A DNA stretch of 64,000 nt from an uncultured Pseudomonadota bacterium (GTDB lineage Bacteria; Pseudomonadota; Gammaproteobacteria; Ga0077536): positions 1-64,000 of the forward strand of contig CAIKBL010000007.1 in NCBI GenBank assembly GCA_903825645.1, written 5' to 3'. The position numbers were made by a program, and so were the translations under genes. Positions 27,743 to 35,820 of this stretch are shown here, one piece after another; positions within the stretch are counted from its first letter, which is position 1; every line of letters starts with the position of its first letter. Under the pieces are notes generated by a model. It had not been told where the DNA came from, did not search any database, and saw only the letters and a program-made list of their open reading frames with translations.

Positions 27743-28053
27743 GGGCCTGTTGATCTTTCGCATTACATTGGCAACCAAACCATCACGAATGCCAGCGCAA
27801 GCATGCTGGCGAAGTTCCGTGCAAGCTTGTCCTATCTTGTTGTGATGGCGTGGAAATCTTTGATTCTGGCAAACCTGTTCTCGATCAAATGCCGATACTT
27901 GTGCAGACACCAGTCCATCCCGTCGTTGCCCCGGGTATTGTGCTTGCGACGGGGGATGACCGGCTGTCCGCCACGCGCCGCGATGGCGGCTCTTAGCGCC
28001 TGACTGTCGTGGCCTTTATCGGAAATTACGTACCAGAGCGGCTGCCGCGTCTG
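27743..28053 (-). mobile_element. IS5-family transposase remnant
   Basis: The minus strand encodes the C-terminal third of an IS5-family DDE transposase: WYVISDKGHDSQALR, then VIPRRKHN, then KYRHLIENRFARIKDF and ITTR, followed by DKLARNFASMLALAFV. The terminal catalytic Glu is in HLIEN and the last Asp in SDKG. An in-frame TAG at 27832-27834 replaces the tyrosine expected in TRYDK, and the frame ends at TAA 27763-27765. The 5' two thirds are absent. GGGCCTGTTGATC from 27743 looks like the element's end, preceded by CTAG at the junction. It separates the acyl-CoA dehydrogenase gene from the phosphotransferase pseudogene. Confidence 0.82.
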
Positions 28054-28059
28054 TCATGA

Positions 28060-28072
28060 AATACTCCCTGCA
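28060..28072 (+). repeat. 13-bp direct repeat copy 1 (aatactccctgca)
   Basis: The same 13 bases occur again at 29439-29451, so the two copies flank the acyl-CoA dehydrogenase gene. This copy lies between the IS5 remnant and the end of that gene. The second copy is part of a hairpin. Too short to prove common origin. Confidence 0.4.
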
Positions 28073-28095
28073 GGAGGTCGATGAGGGATGGGCTT

Positions 28096-29367
28096 TCAGC
28101 GCACCGATACGCCTTTCGGTGCCTGTTGCTGCATGTATCCAAACAGATATCCGCCAATTCGACGCATCTGGATTTCTTCGGCTCCTTCGGTAATCCGGTA
28201 ACGACGGTGATGGCGGTAAATATGTTCAAAAGGTTTGTGTCGCGAGTAACCGAGCCCCCCGTGGACTTGCATCGCGCGATCAGCGGCTTCGCAGCAAAGT
28301 CGATTTGCCCAAAAATTGCACATTGACACTTTATCCGAGACTGAGAATGCGCCGTAGGTATCCATCATCCACGCCGTCTTATGAATCAGCGCGCGCAGCA
28401 TTTCACATTGGGTATGTAATTCGACCAATGGAAACTGGATCCCCTGATTACTGGCGAGGGTTTTACCAAAGGTCTTGCGGGAACAGGCATAAGTGACGGC
28501 CTCATTGATGCAGTACTGCGCGGCGCCCAGACTGGAAGCAGCCTGACGGATCCGATTTTCATTGAAAAAATGCTGGACGACCTGCAGTCCACGCCCTTCC
28601 TGGCCGAAGATGGCCGCGTTCGAAACCTCTACGTCGGTCAGTGACACCCGCCCATGATCGGTCGGCATATTGAACGTCCAGAGCATCTCCTCGATCTTGA
28701 AGCCGGGCACGTCCGTGGGCACCAGAAAGGCCGTGATACCCTCTCCGTCACCTGGCTTTCCGCTGGTGCGGGCGAAAATCAGATCCGCCTCTGCGGTATG
28801 GATCCCGGTGTTCCAAGTTTTTTCTCCATTGATTCGCCAGCCGGCGTCGCACCGGGTTGCGGTAGTTTCCATGTGGGTCGCATCGGAGCCATGGTTGGGT
28901 TCCGTGATGCCAAAGCCGAAAATTTTCTTGCCGGCAGCGAGTGGCTCAATCCACGCTACTTTCTGCGCACTAGAGCCATATTCCAGCATGAGCAGGAAAC
29001 TGATGTTATTTCCCACGATAGCGTGCTCGTTTTGAAGGTCACAATGAAGACCTAGTCCTCGACCCGCCAGATGTTCACGGATCACCGCCATGCCGAGATT
29101 CGATCCATCGCGCCCTCCGTATTGGGCTGGGAATGGATAGCGGTAGTGGCCTGCGGCGTCGGCCCGACGTTTAGCTTCGGCAAGAAGTGCTTCCCATTCT
29201 TCCCGTGGTAGCCCCCCGCGGTCCCAATCCGTGCGCGCGTGTTCGCGCCGATGATCGAAAAAACGGATGTTATCGTCTTGTGCCTCGAGCGGTTGGATCT
29301 CGCGAGCGATGAACTCGTCGAGCTCTCGTAGGTAGGCCACCAACTCGGATGGGATGTCGAAATTCAT
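28096..29367 (-). CDS. acyl-CoA dehydrogenase
   Basis: An FAD-dependent acyl-CoA dehydrogenase that introduces a 2,3-double bond into an acyl-CoA and passes electrons to ETF. Landmarks: FGFGITEPNHGSDATHM in the middle domain, INGEKTWNTGIHTAEADL, RMQVHGGLGY-like RAMQVHGGLGYSRHKP, and RYRITEGAEEIQMRR where the catalytic base Glu is expected (TEG). 423 residues, close to the ACAD10/11-like bacterial forms. No strong ribosome site precedes the ATG at 29367. The next gene in the ancestral operon was the phosphotransferase-fold gene, now broken, so the pair ACAD plus kinase was once complete. Confidence 0.92.
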   Translation of the reverse strand: MNFDIPSELVAYLRELDEFIAREIQPLEAQDDNIRFFDHRREHARTDWDRGGLPREEWEALLAEAKRRADAAGHYRYPFPAQYGGRDGSNLGMAVIREHLAGRGLGLHCDLQNEHAIVGNNISFLLMLEYGSSAQKVAWIEPLAAGKKIFGFGITEPNHGSDATHMETTATRCDAGWRINGEKTWNTGIHTAEADLIFARTSGKPGDGEGITAFLVPTDVPGFKIEEMLWTFNMPTDHGRVSLTDVEVSNAAIFGQEGRGLQVVQHFFNENRIRQAASSLGAAQYCINEAVTYACSRKTFGKTLASNQGIQFPLVELHTQCEMLRALIHKTAWMMDTYGAFSVSDKVSMCNFWANRLCCEAADRAMQVHGGLGYSRHKPFEHIYRHHRRYRITEGAEEIQMRRIGGYLFGYMQQQAPKGVSVR

Positions 29368-29443
29368 GGGTAGTCGCTCATCTATATTAAACAGATCAAG
29401 ACTACCAGTTATCCTCGGTCTGTCGCACCCACACTTAGAATAC

Positions 29444-29475
29444 TCCCTGCATGCGAGCCGCTTGGCATGCAGGGA
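29444..29475. terminator. perfect 11-bp inverted repeat (hairpin)
   Basis: TCCCTGCATGC at 29444-29454 pairs perfectly with GCATGCAGGGA at 29465-29475 around a ten-base loop. It lies four bases past the stop of the exported-protein gene and upstream of the acyl-CoA dehydrogenase gene, both on the minus strand. No T run follows on either strand, so it may be an attenuating or RNA-stabilising hairpin rather than a classical intrinsic terminator. Confidence 0.55.
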
Positions 29476-29478
29476 CTG

Positions 29479-30273
29479 TCAGGATTTGGGCGAGTCTTCA
29501 CCGGGTTTTTTGCGAATGATGCGCATGTGTCCATTCCTGATCTCCCACATTTTGAGATCGCGCGTTACCACAAACAGAGGAACATGGTAGTGCAGGCTAA
29601 GGTATACGTGGGTCTCTAATGGGGTGTCGCTTAAGTTTGCGCGAACCGCAATCCCTTTTGAGCCATCTGTCGATTGGAGATCTGACAGCGTTGCCTTGGC
29701 ACACGAGGTCGACAGGGCGTCCGTCTGATGCAGCGCTGCCCCATTCGCACTGAGCGAAAAACGATAGTGACCTCCGAGCAATACGGTATGGGGATCAGCG
29801 GCCATCGCAATTGCATAGAGTAGAAGACCGTCACCACTAGGGTCCTGAGTGACGAGGCTTTCAAAGCGACTTGAGCAAGGTGACTGAATATTCGGCTCCA
29901 CGACCTGACGCGCGGCGAGCTGGTTTTCTTGACCTCTGGAAAGTTCTTTTTGGGTCGGCTGGCTGAACGCCGGGATGAGCAAGTCATCAAACTTCGCCTC
30001 GAGCACCGCTTCGGCCATGCCTTTGCTAAAACGCACGAAACGGACCAATAGATGATTAGGCTTTCCCTCGGTGACCCATGCGCCTATCTTCATCTGTTCC
30101 ACGTCGTAGTTTTCATGCATCAGGTCGAGCGCGATATCGATACGGCGCTCAGTTTCGTAGAGCTCTCGGCCGATAGCCTCGATCTGTGGCGACGAAAATA
30201 CGCGGAGATCCTCGGCACGTCCTGGGCAGGGCAGAGTGAGGATCCCGAGGAGCCCCAGGAGCAGTCTGTTCAT
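29479..30273 (-). CDS. exported protein of unknown function
   Basis: I do not recognise the family. The N-terminus MNRLLLGLLGILTLPCPGRAED is a signal peptide with a likely cut after GRA. The 264-residue product has a helical N-terminal third (RRIDIALDLMHENYD) and two isolated cysteines (SPCSSRF and TSCAKAT) that could form a disulfide in the periplasm. A strand-rich C-terminal half has HVYLSLHYHVPLFVVTRDLKMWEI. It sits 45 bases after the SDR gene and 111 bases before the acyl-CoA dehydrogenase gene on the same strand. Its presence inside a CoA-catabolic operon is odd. Confidence 0.7.
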   Translation of the reverse strand: MNRLLLGLLGILTLPCPGRAEDLRVFSSPQIEAIGRELYETERRIDIALDLMHENYDVEQMKIGAWVTEGKPNHLLVRFVRFSKGMAEAVLEAKFDDLLIPAFSQPTQKELSRGQENQLAARQVVEPNIQSPCSSRFESLVTQDPSGDGLLLYAIAMAADPHTVLLGGHYRFSLSANGAALHQTDALSTSCAKATLSDLQSTDGSKGIAVRANLSDTPLETHVYLSLHYHVPLFVVTRDLKMWEIRNGHMRIIRKKPGEDSPKS

Positions 30274-30318
30274 ACTGAATTTCTCATTGCCGGCGTCTCG
30301 CTGATGGTTATCCGAATG

Positions 30319-31083
30319 TTACAGATAACCATAAGCAGTCCAACCACCATCTAGGACCATGATATGTCCGGTCATGAAAGCGGCATCCTCGCTCGCCACG
30401 TAGACCACGGCTTTCCCGATTTCTGCACTGGTGCCGAGTCGACGCAGCGGAGTGCGTTTCTCCATGGCTTCGTAGGTCATTTTTCCGTCATGAACGAGGG
30501 TTTCGATCAGATCTGTTTTGACATATCCGGGCGCGACGCAATTCACCCTGATCCGATACTTCGCAAGTTCAATGGCCAGAACGCGGGTCATGTGTTCAAC
30601 AGCGGCCTTCGATGTGCAGTAGCCCAAGGTCTGCGGGGCAGCATTCTGGCCGAGAATAGAGCCGATATTGACGATATTGCCACCGCGGCCGGCCGATTTC
30701 ATTTGTCGAACGGCCGCTTGAGTGCACAAAAAGACGGATTTGACATTCACATCCATATGTAAATCCCAATTTTCTTCCGTCATGGCAAGGAGCGGCGTCG
30801 GTTGAGAAATCCCGGCATTGTTGACCAACAGATCAACCGAGCCGAGTTCGGCGAGTACCGCGTCAAACGCGGCGGTGACTTCATCCGATTTTTCAACTCG
30901 GCAACCGATAGCCATGGCGCGTCGACCATATGCACGGACCGCCGCTGCGGTCTCTTCTGCGTTCTCGGCACGGGTGGCGAGGCAAGCTACATCGGCGCCT
31001 GTCGATGCCAGCGCCTCTGCGATGCCCCGACCGAGCCCCCGACTTGCGCCGGTCACTACCGCTACCTTACCGTCCAGTTTCAT
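30319..31083 (-). CDS. short-chain dehydrogenase/reductase (SDR)
   Basis: A classical SDR. The cofactor motif is TGASRGLG at the N-terminus, then NNAG, the catalytic Ser in IVNIGSILGQ, and Tyr-x3-Lys as YCTSK, followed by RVNCVAPGYVKT. The acidic or basic residue after strand 2 (ATRAEN) gives no clear NAD/NADP preference. ATG at 31083 is chosen; a GTG one codon earlier is equally possible. 254 residues. First gene of the minus-strand series leading to the acyl-CoA dehydrogenase. May act as a 3-hydroxyacyl-CoA or alcohol dehydrogenase. Confidence 0.9.
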   Translation of the reverse strand: MKLDGKVAVVTGASRGLGRGIAEALASTGADVACLATRAENAEETAAAVRAYGRRAMAIGCRVEKSDEVTAAFDAVLAELGSVDLLVNNAGISQPTPLLAMTEENWDLHMDVNVKSVFLCTQAAVRQMKSAGRGGNIVNIGSILGQNAAPQTLGYCTSKAAVEHMTRVLAIELAKYRIRVNCVAPGYVKTDLIETLVHDGKMTYEAMEKRTPLRRLGTSAEIGKAVVYVASEDAAFMTGHIMVLDGGWTAYGYL

Positions 31084-31243
31084 CACAGGCTCGCTCCGTA
31101 TTACGGTTATAATCTCCGTATCATATCCGACTCGCTTCCGGGGAGGGCGATATCACAGATGCCGACAGTGTGCTCATGGCGACGATTGAGATTCGAGAGA
31201 CCTGACGTTCAAAACTTGCACGGGATGACGAAAGGGGAGTCAG

Positions 31244-31663
31244 ATGTTTTGTTTTAGTCAGTCGTGCTCGGCGGGGCAGGGACGGTGGGCACTGAACTTG
31301 CGAGCCTGTCTGTTTGGCGTGCTGGCGATGTTGATCAACGCGCCCGTTAATGCGCGCGAGGCCACGGCCGGAATGGTGGTGGCGACTTGCTCGCGTGCTC
31401 TTGCGGGCGGTTATTCGGGTCGTGATGCCGCCATGTGTGACTGGCACGTGAGACCTTGCGCAGTCTGCGGGAAAACTCCAGCTCATGCGTTTTGTATCCC
31501 ACCGGATATGTCACCCGCCGCTCTCGCGCGCGAAATGGTTCGTCAGCTGCGCAGGGCAAGCGTGCTTACCGAAGCCGCGAAGCCGCAGATCCGCGAAATT
31601 CTACGGACACGTTATCCTTGCGACACGCTGGATAAAGCGCGACCGGGCATGCGAGGCGAGTAG
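31244..31663 (+). CDS. Rap1a/Tai-family-like exported protein
   Basis: A 139-residue secreted protein. A basic start and hydrophobic stretch (RACLFGVLAMLINAPVNARE) form a signal peptide. The C-terminal half, AFCIPPDMSPAALAREMV through ILRTRYPC, matches the pattern of Rap1a/Tai immunity proteins, which have FCIPP, a helix, and a final FPC-like cysteine; extra cysteines (CAVC, MCDW) precede it. Known members protect against peptidoglycan amidase effectors of type VI secretion, but no effector or secretion gene is near, and many bacteria carry orphan homologues. The longest start is used; downstream alternatives exist. Confidence 0.65.
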   Translation: MFCFSQSCSAGQGRWALNLRACLFGVLAMLINAPVNAREATAGMVVATCSRALAGGYSGRDAAMCDWHVRPCAVCGKTPAHAFCIPPDMSPAALAREMVRQLRRASVLTEAAKPQIREILRTRYPCDTLDKARPGMRGE

Positions 31664-31754
31664 ACTGAGCACCTATAGCGCGGGCGATGCGGGGGCGTTT
31701 TCGGAAACCTAACGGGCCGGGATCCGCTGATGCGGGATCGGCACAGGAGCTCAT

Positions 31755-32627
31755 ATGAAAATCCAGGGACCTTTGATTAGCACTGAATGGCTTGCAGAAA
31801 ATCTCGAGTCGCCGTTATTGCGCATTTATGACGCGACAGTGTTCCTGCATCTGAACGTGCACGGGCCGGGCTATGTCCCCGAAAGTGGGTTTCAAAAATG
31901 GCGAGATCAGCATATACCCGGCGCGGGCTTTCTAGACCTGCTCGGTACTTTCGCCGATTCTAGCGCTGATGTCCGCTTTATGATGCCGGCGGCGACGACG
32001 GTCGCGGCACTCGCTGGCGAACTGGGAATAGGCGATGAATCGCAGGTTGTCTTATATAGCGCCGGCAGCGTGATGTGGTCGACGCGGGCTTGGTGGATGC
32101 TGCGCTCGATTGGGTTCGATAGCGTCGGGATCGTCGATGGGGGATTGGATAAATGGAACCGTGAAGCACGACCGCTCACGCATAAGATCACCACGTACCC
32201 GCCGGCTATCTTGACGCCACGCCCGCGCCCGCAGTTGTGGGCCGATAAGGAAGATGTCCGTAAGGCCATTCAGGATCCTGCGGTGTGCACGATTAACGCA
32301 CTTTCCCCTGAAGTTTACCGAGGCGATAAAAACATGTACGGACGTGCGGGGCATATTCCCGGCAGTCAGAACGTGTTCTATAACACCTTACTGGACCCCC
32401 TCGACTGTACTTTTCTTGCGCCCGACGCGCTCCGGGACTGTTTTGCAGCAGTCGGCGCTTTGGATCGACCCCGCGTCATTGCGTACTGTGGAGGTGGCAT
32501 TTCGGCCACAATGGACGCGCTCGCTTTGACATTGCTCGGTCACCCGGATGTCGCGGTGTACGACGGCTCCATGATGGAATGGGTAGCCGATAGTGAGTTG
32601 CCGCTGATTTGCGGCACACATCCATAG
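31755..32627 (+). CDS. rhodanese-like sulfurtransferase (two-domain)
   Basis: A tandem rhodanese protein of the thiosulfate/3-mercaptopyruvate sulfurtransferase type. The first domain (about residues 5-135) contains QHIPGAGFLDL and VVLYSAGSVMWSTRAWWML, in which the active Cys is replaced by Ala or Gly and is inactive. The second domain has GHIPGSQNV and the catalytic Cys in VIAYCGGGISATMDAL (C near residue 244). Loop CGGGIS is unlike the CGSGVTA of SseA, so the donor is uncertain. 290 residues; GGAGCTC precedes the ATG. Confidence 0.88.
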   Translation: MKIQGPLISTEWLAENLESPLLRIYDATVFLHLNVHGPGYVPESGFQKWRDQHIPGAGFLDLLGTFADSSADVRFMMPAATTVAALAGELGIGDESQVVLYSAGSVMWSTRAWWMLRSIGFDSVGIVDGGLDKWNREARPLTHKITTYPPAILTPRPRPQLWADKEDVRKAIQDPAVCTINALSPEVYRGDKNMYGRAGHIPGSQNVFYNTLLDPLDCTFLAPDALRDCFAAVGALDRPRVIAYCGGGISATMDALALTLLGHPDVAVYDGSMMEWVADSELPLICGTHP

Positions 32628-32675
32628 CCACGACACGCATTCTAGGTGGGCAGACACTAACAGGCCTGCCATAGG

Positions 32676-33320
32676 TCAGCCGACGAAGGTCTCGTCTATG
32701 CCCTGGCGTAAGGCAAAACGGACCAAATCGGCAGTCGTCGCCAGCGATAGTTTTTGCAACAATCGGGTACGGTGCGTGCTGACCGTTTTTACACTCAGAT
32801 TGAGCTCATTTGCGATTTGGGTTGAGCCCTTCCCGGTCACGATCATCTGGAATATCTGATATTCGCGATCGGAAAGATCCTCCAAGCTTGCTTCTTCTCG
32901 TTTACGGTTGACCGCCTCCTTCAATAGCGCACCGACGCTGGGGGTAATGTAAGTGCCACCACCCGCGAGCGTTCGAACCGCCGAAATGATTTCGTCAGGA
33001 TCGGCGCCCTTGTGGAGATAGCCAGAGGCTCCGGCGCGGAGTGTGCGAACCGCGTAATGTTCCTCTGGAAATCGGGTATAGAACAAGACCGGTAACTTTC
33101 CGTGACTGGCGTTGATGTCGCGCAAAACCTCTATTCCATGTTTGCCGGGCATTGATATATCTAGAATTGCGACATCGAAAGTATCGTTTGCCAACGCAGC
33201 AAGTGCTTCGTCGCCATTTTTTGCAGAATCCGCGATGACAATATCCGTGGTGTCGGCAAACACATGCTTGAGACCGGCCTGAACCAGCGGATGGTCGTCA
33301 ATCACAATGACTTTGATCAC
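32676..33320 (-). CDS. NarL/LuxR-type response regulator
   Basis: A 214-residue two-domain regulator. The receiver domain has the acidic pocket D8-D9, the phosphoacceptor D54 (ILDISMPG) and the switch Lys in YLHKGADPDE. The C-terminal LuxR helix-turn-helix contains LSDREYQIFQMI and LSVKTVSTHRTRLLQKL. Its start overlaps the stop of the sensor kinase gene by four bases (ATGA), so the two form one unit. Likely an UhpA/NarL-like DNA-binding activator. Targets unknown. Confidence 0.92.
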   Translation of the reverse strand: MIKVIVIDDHPLVQAGLKHVFADTTDIVIADSAKNGDEALAALANDTFDVAILDISMPGKHGIEVLRDINASHGKLPVLFYTRFPEEHYAVRTLRAGASGYLHKGADPDEIISAVRTLAGGGTYITPSVGALLKEAVNRKREEASLEDLSDREYQIFQMIVTGKGSTQIANELNLSVKTVSTHRTRLLQKLSLATTADLVRFALRQGIDETFVG

Positions 33321-35605
33321 TCTATTTTCTCCTTGAGGGATGGTTTTATCGGTAAGGTCACCAGTACGCGAGTGCCACCGGGTGAATGATTCTGGACTTT
33401 GAAAGTTCCCCCTAAGGGGGTGACACGAGCACTCAATCCGCGCAATCCGAACGCGTCAGTTCGGGTCATGGCCTCCGCAACAAGTCCTTTTCCATCGTCA
33501 ATAATATTGAGCGTCAGCGTTTCCGTGTCTACGGAGAGCTGTACGAATATTTGACTCGCGGCCGCGTGTTTGGCCACATTAGTCAGGCTCTCCTGTAAAC
33601 AGCGGAAAAGCGTAATGGATTGTTGCGCATCGAGGGGACCGCAAGATTGTGGAAGCGTAGACGCGCACTTTATGCCCGTCCGTTTCTGGAACTCGCCCAC
33701 ATACCACTCGAGTGTTGCCGCGAGACCGAGGTGATTGAGCATCTGTGGGTGCAAGCCATTGACGATGTCATCTAGGGAATCACCTGCTTTTGCGATCATT
33801 TCTTTGGTGTTTGCGAGCAATTCCCGGATCGCCGGCGAGGCACTCTGAAGCTGATTGGCGAGTCGGTAAAGGCTGAGGTTTGCGGCTGTAAAAACTGCTC
33901 CGAACTCGTCATGAATTTCGCGTGCGATGTGGCGACGTTCGTCCTCCTGAAGGTGTTGCAGGTGATGCATCAGATCGCGCTGCTCATCTCGCGAAGCGGC
34001 CAATTCTTGTTCTATCCGCTTTCGCTCTGTGATGTCCTGCAATACGCCGATTATTTCAATCACACCATCTTCCGCTGCCGGAATTACTTGGCCCTGACAG
34101 TGGATTGATAGCTCATGGCCATCACGTGTGACGATTTTAAAATCAAGTGAGGAGGGTGATATCCACGCTCCCGTGGGAGAGAAAAACAAGGAGACTCGTA
34201 CGCGATCATCCGGATGCACAAAATCCATAAAGTACTGATGGTCCATGGCGCGTTTAGCGTCAACGCCTAGGATTTCATAAATAACAGCAGACCAAAATTC
34301 CTTGCCGGTGTGTAAGTTCCATCGCCAACTTGCAATACGCGCGATGAGCTGAGCTTGAGCTAAATTAGCTTCGCTGCTACGTAACTGCTCATGAAGATAT
34401 CGTTGCTCTGTGATATCGCGGCAAACCCCTGTCATTATCGGTGTGTTTTCGGAATCGTGGTGCATTTCCCCTAAGGAATGGATGATGCGCTCGCTCTGGT
34501 TGGGCAGCGTTATTCGAAAAATGATGTCGTAAGATAAGCCAAGCTGAAGCGTAGCATCGATGGCTGCCGATACCGCATCGCGGTCTTTCGGATGAATGAT
34601 GGCGATGAAATCATCGCGCAGCCATGCGTTGGTGGAGGTCGCAGAAAGACCAATGATGCGCAGGGCTTCAGGCGAGCAAATGAGCTGACCAGTACTGGGC
34701 GCCCACTCCCAACTTCCGACCTGAGCGACCCGTTGTGCATGCGCGAAATTAGATTCGCTCCGTCGCAAGGCAAGCTCCGTGCGCTTGCGCTCCGTAATAT
34801 CAAACATCGTTCCACTCATGATCAAGGGACTAGCATCCCACGCCCACTGGGTGACGACACCCTCTAGGCAAAGATAGCGTGATTCGCCGTTAGGCCGAAG
34901 AATTCGAAAGTCATCCTTGAATTGCGTGCCATGACCCAATGCGCCCGCAAGTACTTGACGAGCGCGGTCGACATCATTGGGGTGGAAAAAACAGGAGATG
35001 GTGTCATAAGTCGGTTGAAAGACGGTGTGGTCGAGCCCGAAGATTCGGAAACATTCCTCGGACCAGATCACCTGATTGGTTTTAAGGTTCCATTCCCAGT
35101 TACCCAGATGGGCGATAGCTTGCGCCGCGGCAAAGCGGATCTCGCTGGCTCTGAGCGCTTCCTCGGCGTGCTTGCGTGCGGTATCCGGACCGATCCCCAC
35201 GATGCCGACAATTTGGCCTGTCCGATCGCGGACAGGTGCTTTCGATGTGTGTATGGAGAGAATCGACGGTTCGCCAGTGATCGGGAAGTCAACTTCGGCG
35301 GTTGTGCTTTCTCCGGTTTGGATTACCCACTGATCGGATGTCGTGAAAAGTCGGGCGCGCGCCGGATCTAACAATTCCCAATCGGTCTTGCCAATGATGT
35401 CACTTTCGGGGCGACCAAAATAACGCGCCACGGCCGGATTAATCATCCGGTATCGACCTTCCACGTCCTTGACGAATACGCGACTCTCCCGCTCTTGCAA
35501 TAAGGCGACAAAAAAAAGGTAACTGTCTCGGAGCGCCTTCAGAACAGGGGCCGCCAGCATCTCATCGGTCTTGGAAATGGACACGTCGAGCATTGGGGCC
35601 ACCAT
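33317..35605 (-). CDS. multi-PAS sensor histidine kinase (HisKA_3, NarX/UhpB type)
   Basis: A 762-residue kinase with about four consecutive PAS/PAC modules (starting near residues 35, 155, 285 and 410; each carries an ITERKR or ITEQR-type PAC end). Next come a short coiled linker (ELAASRDEQRDLMHHLQHLQ), a HisKA_3 dimerisation helix with the phosphate-accepting His in REIHDEFGAVF, and an HATPase domain with IIDDGKG and FGLRGL. No membrane segments are present, so it senses a cytoplasmic signal, probably redox, small molecule or light through PAS. A second ATG four codons downstream (35593) is an alternative start. Pairs with the adjacent response regulator. Confidence 0.92.
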   Translation of the reverse strand: MVAPMLDVSISKTDEMLAAPVLKALRDSYLFFVALLQERESRVFVKDVEGRYRMINPAVARYFGRPESDIIGKTDWELLDPARARLFTTSDQWVIQTGESTTAEVDFPITGEPSILSIHTSKAPVRDRTGQIVGIVGIGPDTARKHAEEALRASEIRFAAAQAIAHLGNWEWNLKTNQVIWSEECFRIFGLDHTVFQPTYDTISCFFHPNDVDRARQVLAGALGHGTQFKDDFRILRPNGESRYLCLEGVVTQWAWDASPLIMSGTMFDITERKRTELALRRSESNFAHAQRVAQVGSWEWAPSTGQLICSPEALRIIGLSATSTNAWLRDDFIAIIHPKDRDAVSAAIDATLQLGLSYDIIFRITLPNQSERIIHSLGEMHHDSENTPIMTGVCRDITEQRYLHEQLRSSEANLAQAQLIARIASWRWNLHTGKEFWSAVIYEILGVDAKRAMDHQYFMDFVHPDDRVRVSLFFSPTGAWISPSSLDFKIVTRDGHELSIHCQGQVIPAAEDGVIEIIGVLQDITERKRIEQELAASRDEQRDLMHHLQHLQEDERRHIAREIHDEFGAVFTAANLSLYRLANQLQSASPAIRELLANTKEMIAKAGDSLDDIVNGLHPQMLNHLGLAATLEWYVGEFQKRTGIKCASTLPQSCGPLDAQQSITLFRCLQESLTNVAKHAAASQIFVQLSVDTETLTLNIIDDGKGLVAEAMTRTDAFGLRGLSARVTPLGGTFKVQNHSPGGTRVLVTLPIKPSLKEKIE

Positions 35606-35820
35606 TGCTTTACGAGTGGTTGGTATGGAATGGCGCGGGGATACTTAATCAAGCGAAGTACCATCCAGTAACACCGCCGAATATCCATCCTTACCTTAAT
35701 CTAACCCCTGCCCCTTAACCATAGGATAATTCTGATCATATATCGAGGCTTCGAAATGTGGAGGCACCTGAAGCGAAGGGAAGTCAGACAAATTGTCGGC
35801 GGGCGCGTCGGGAATCATCG

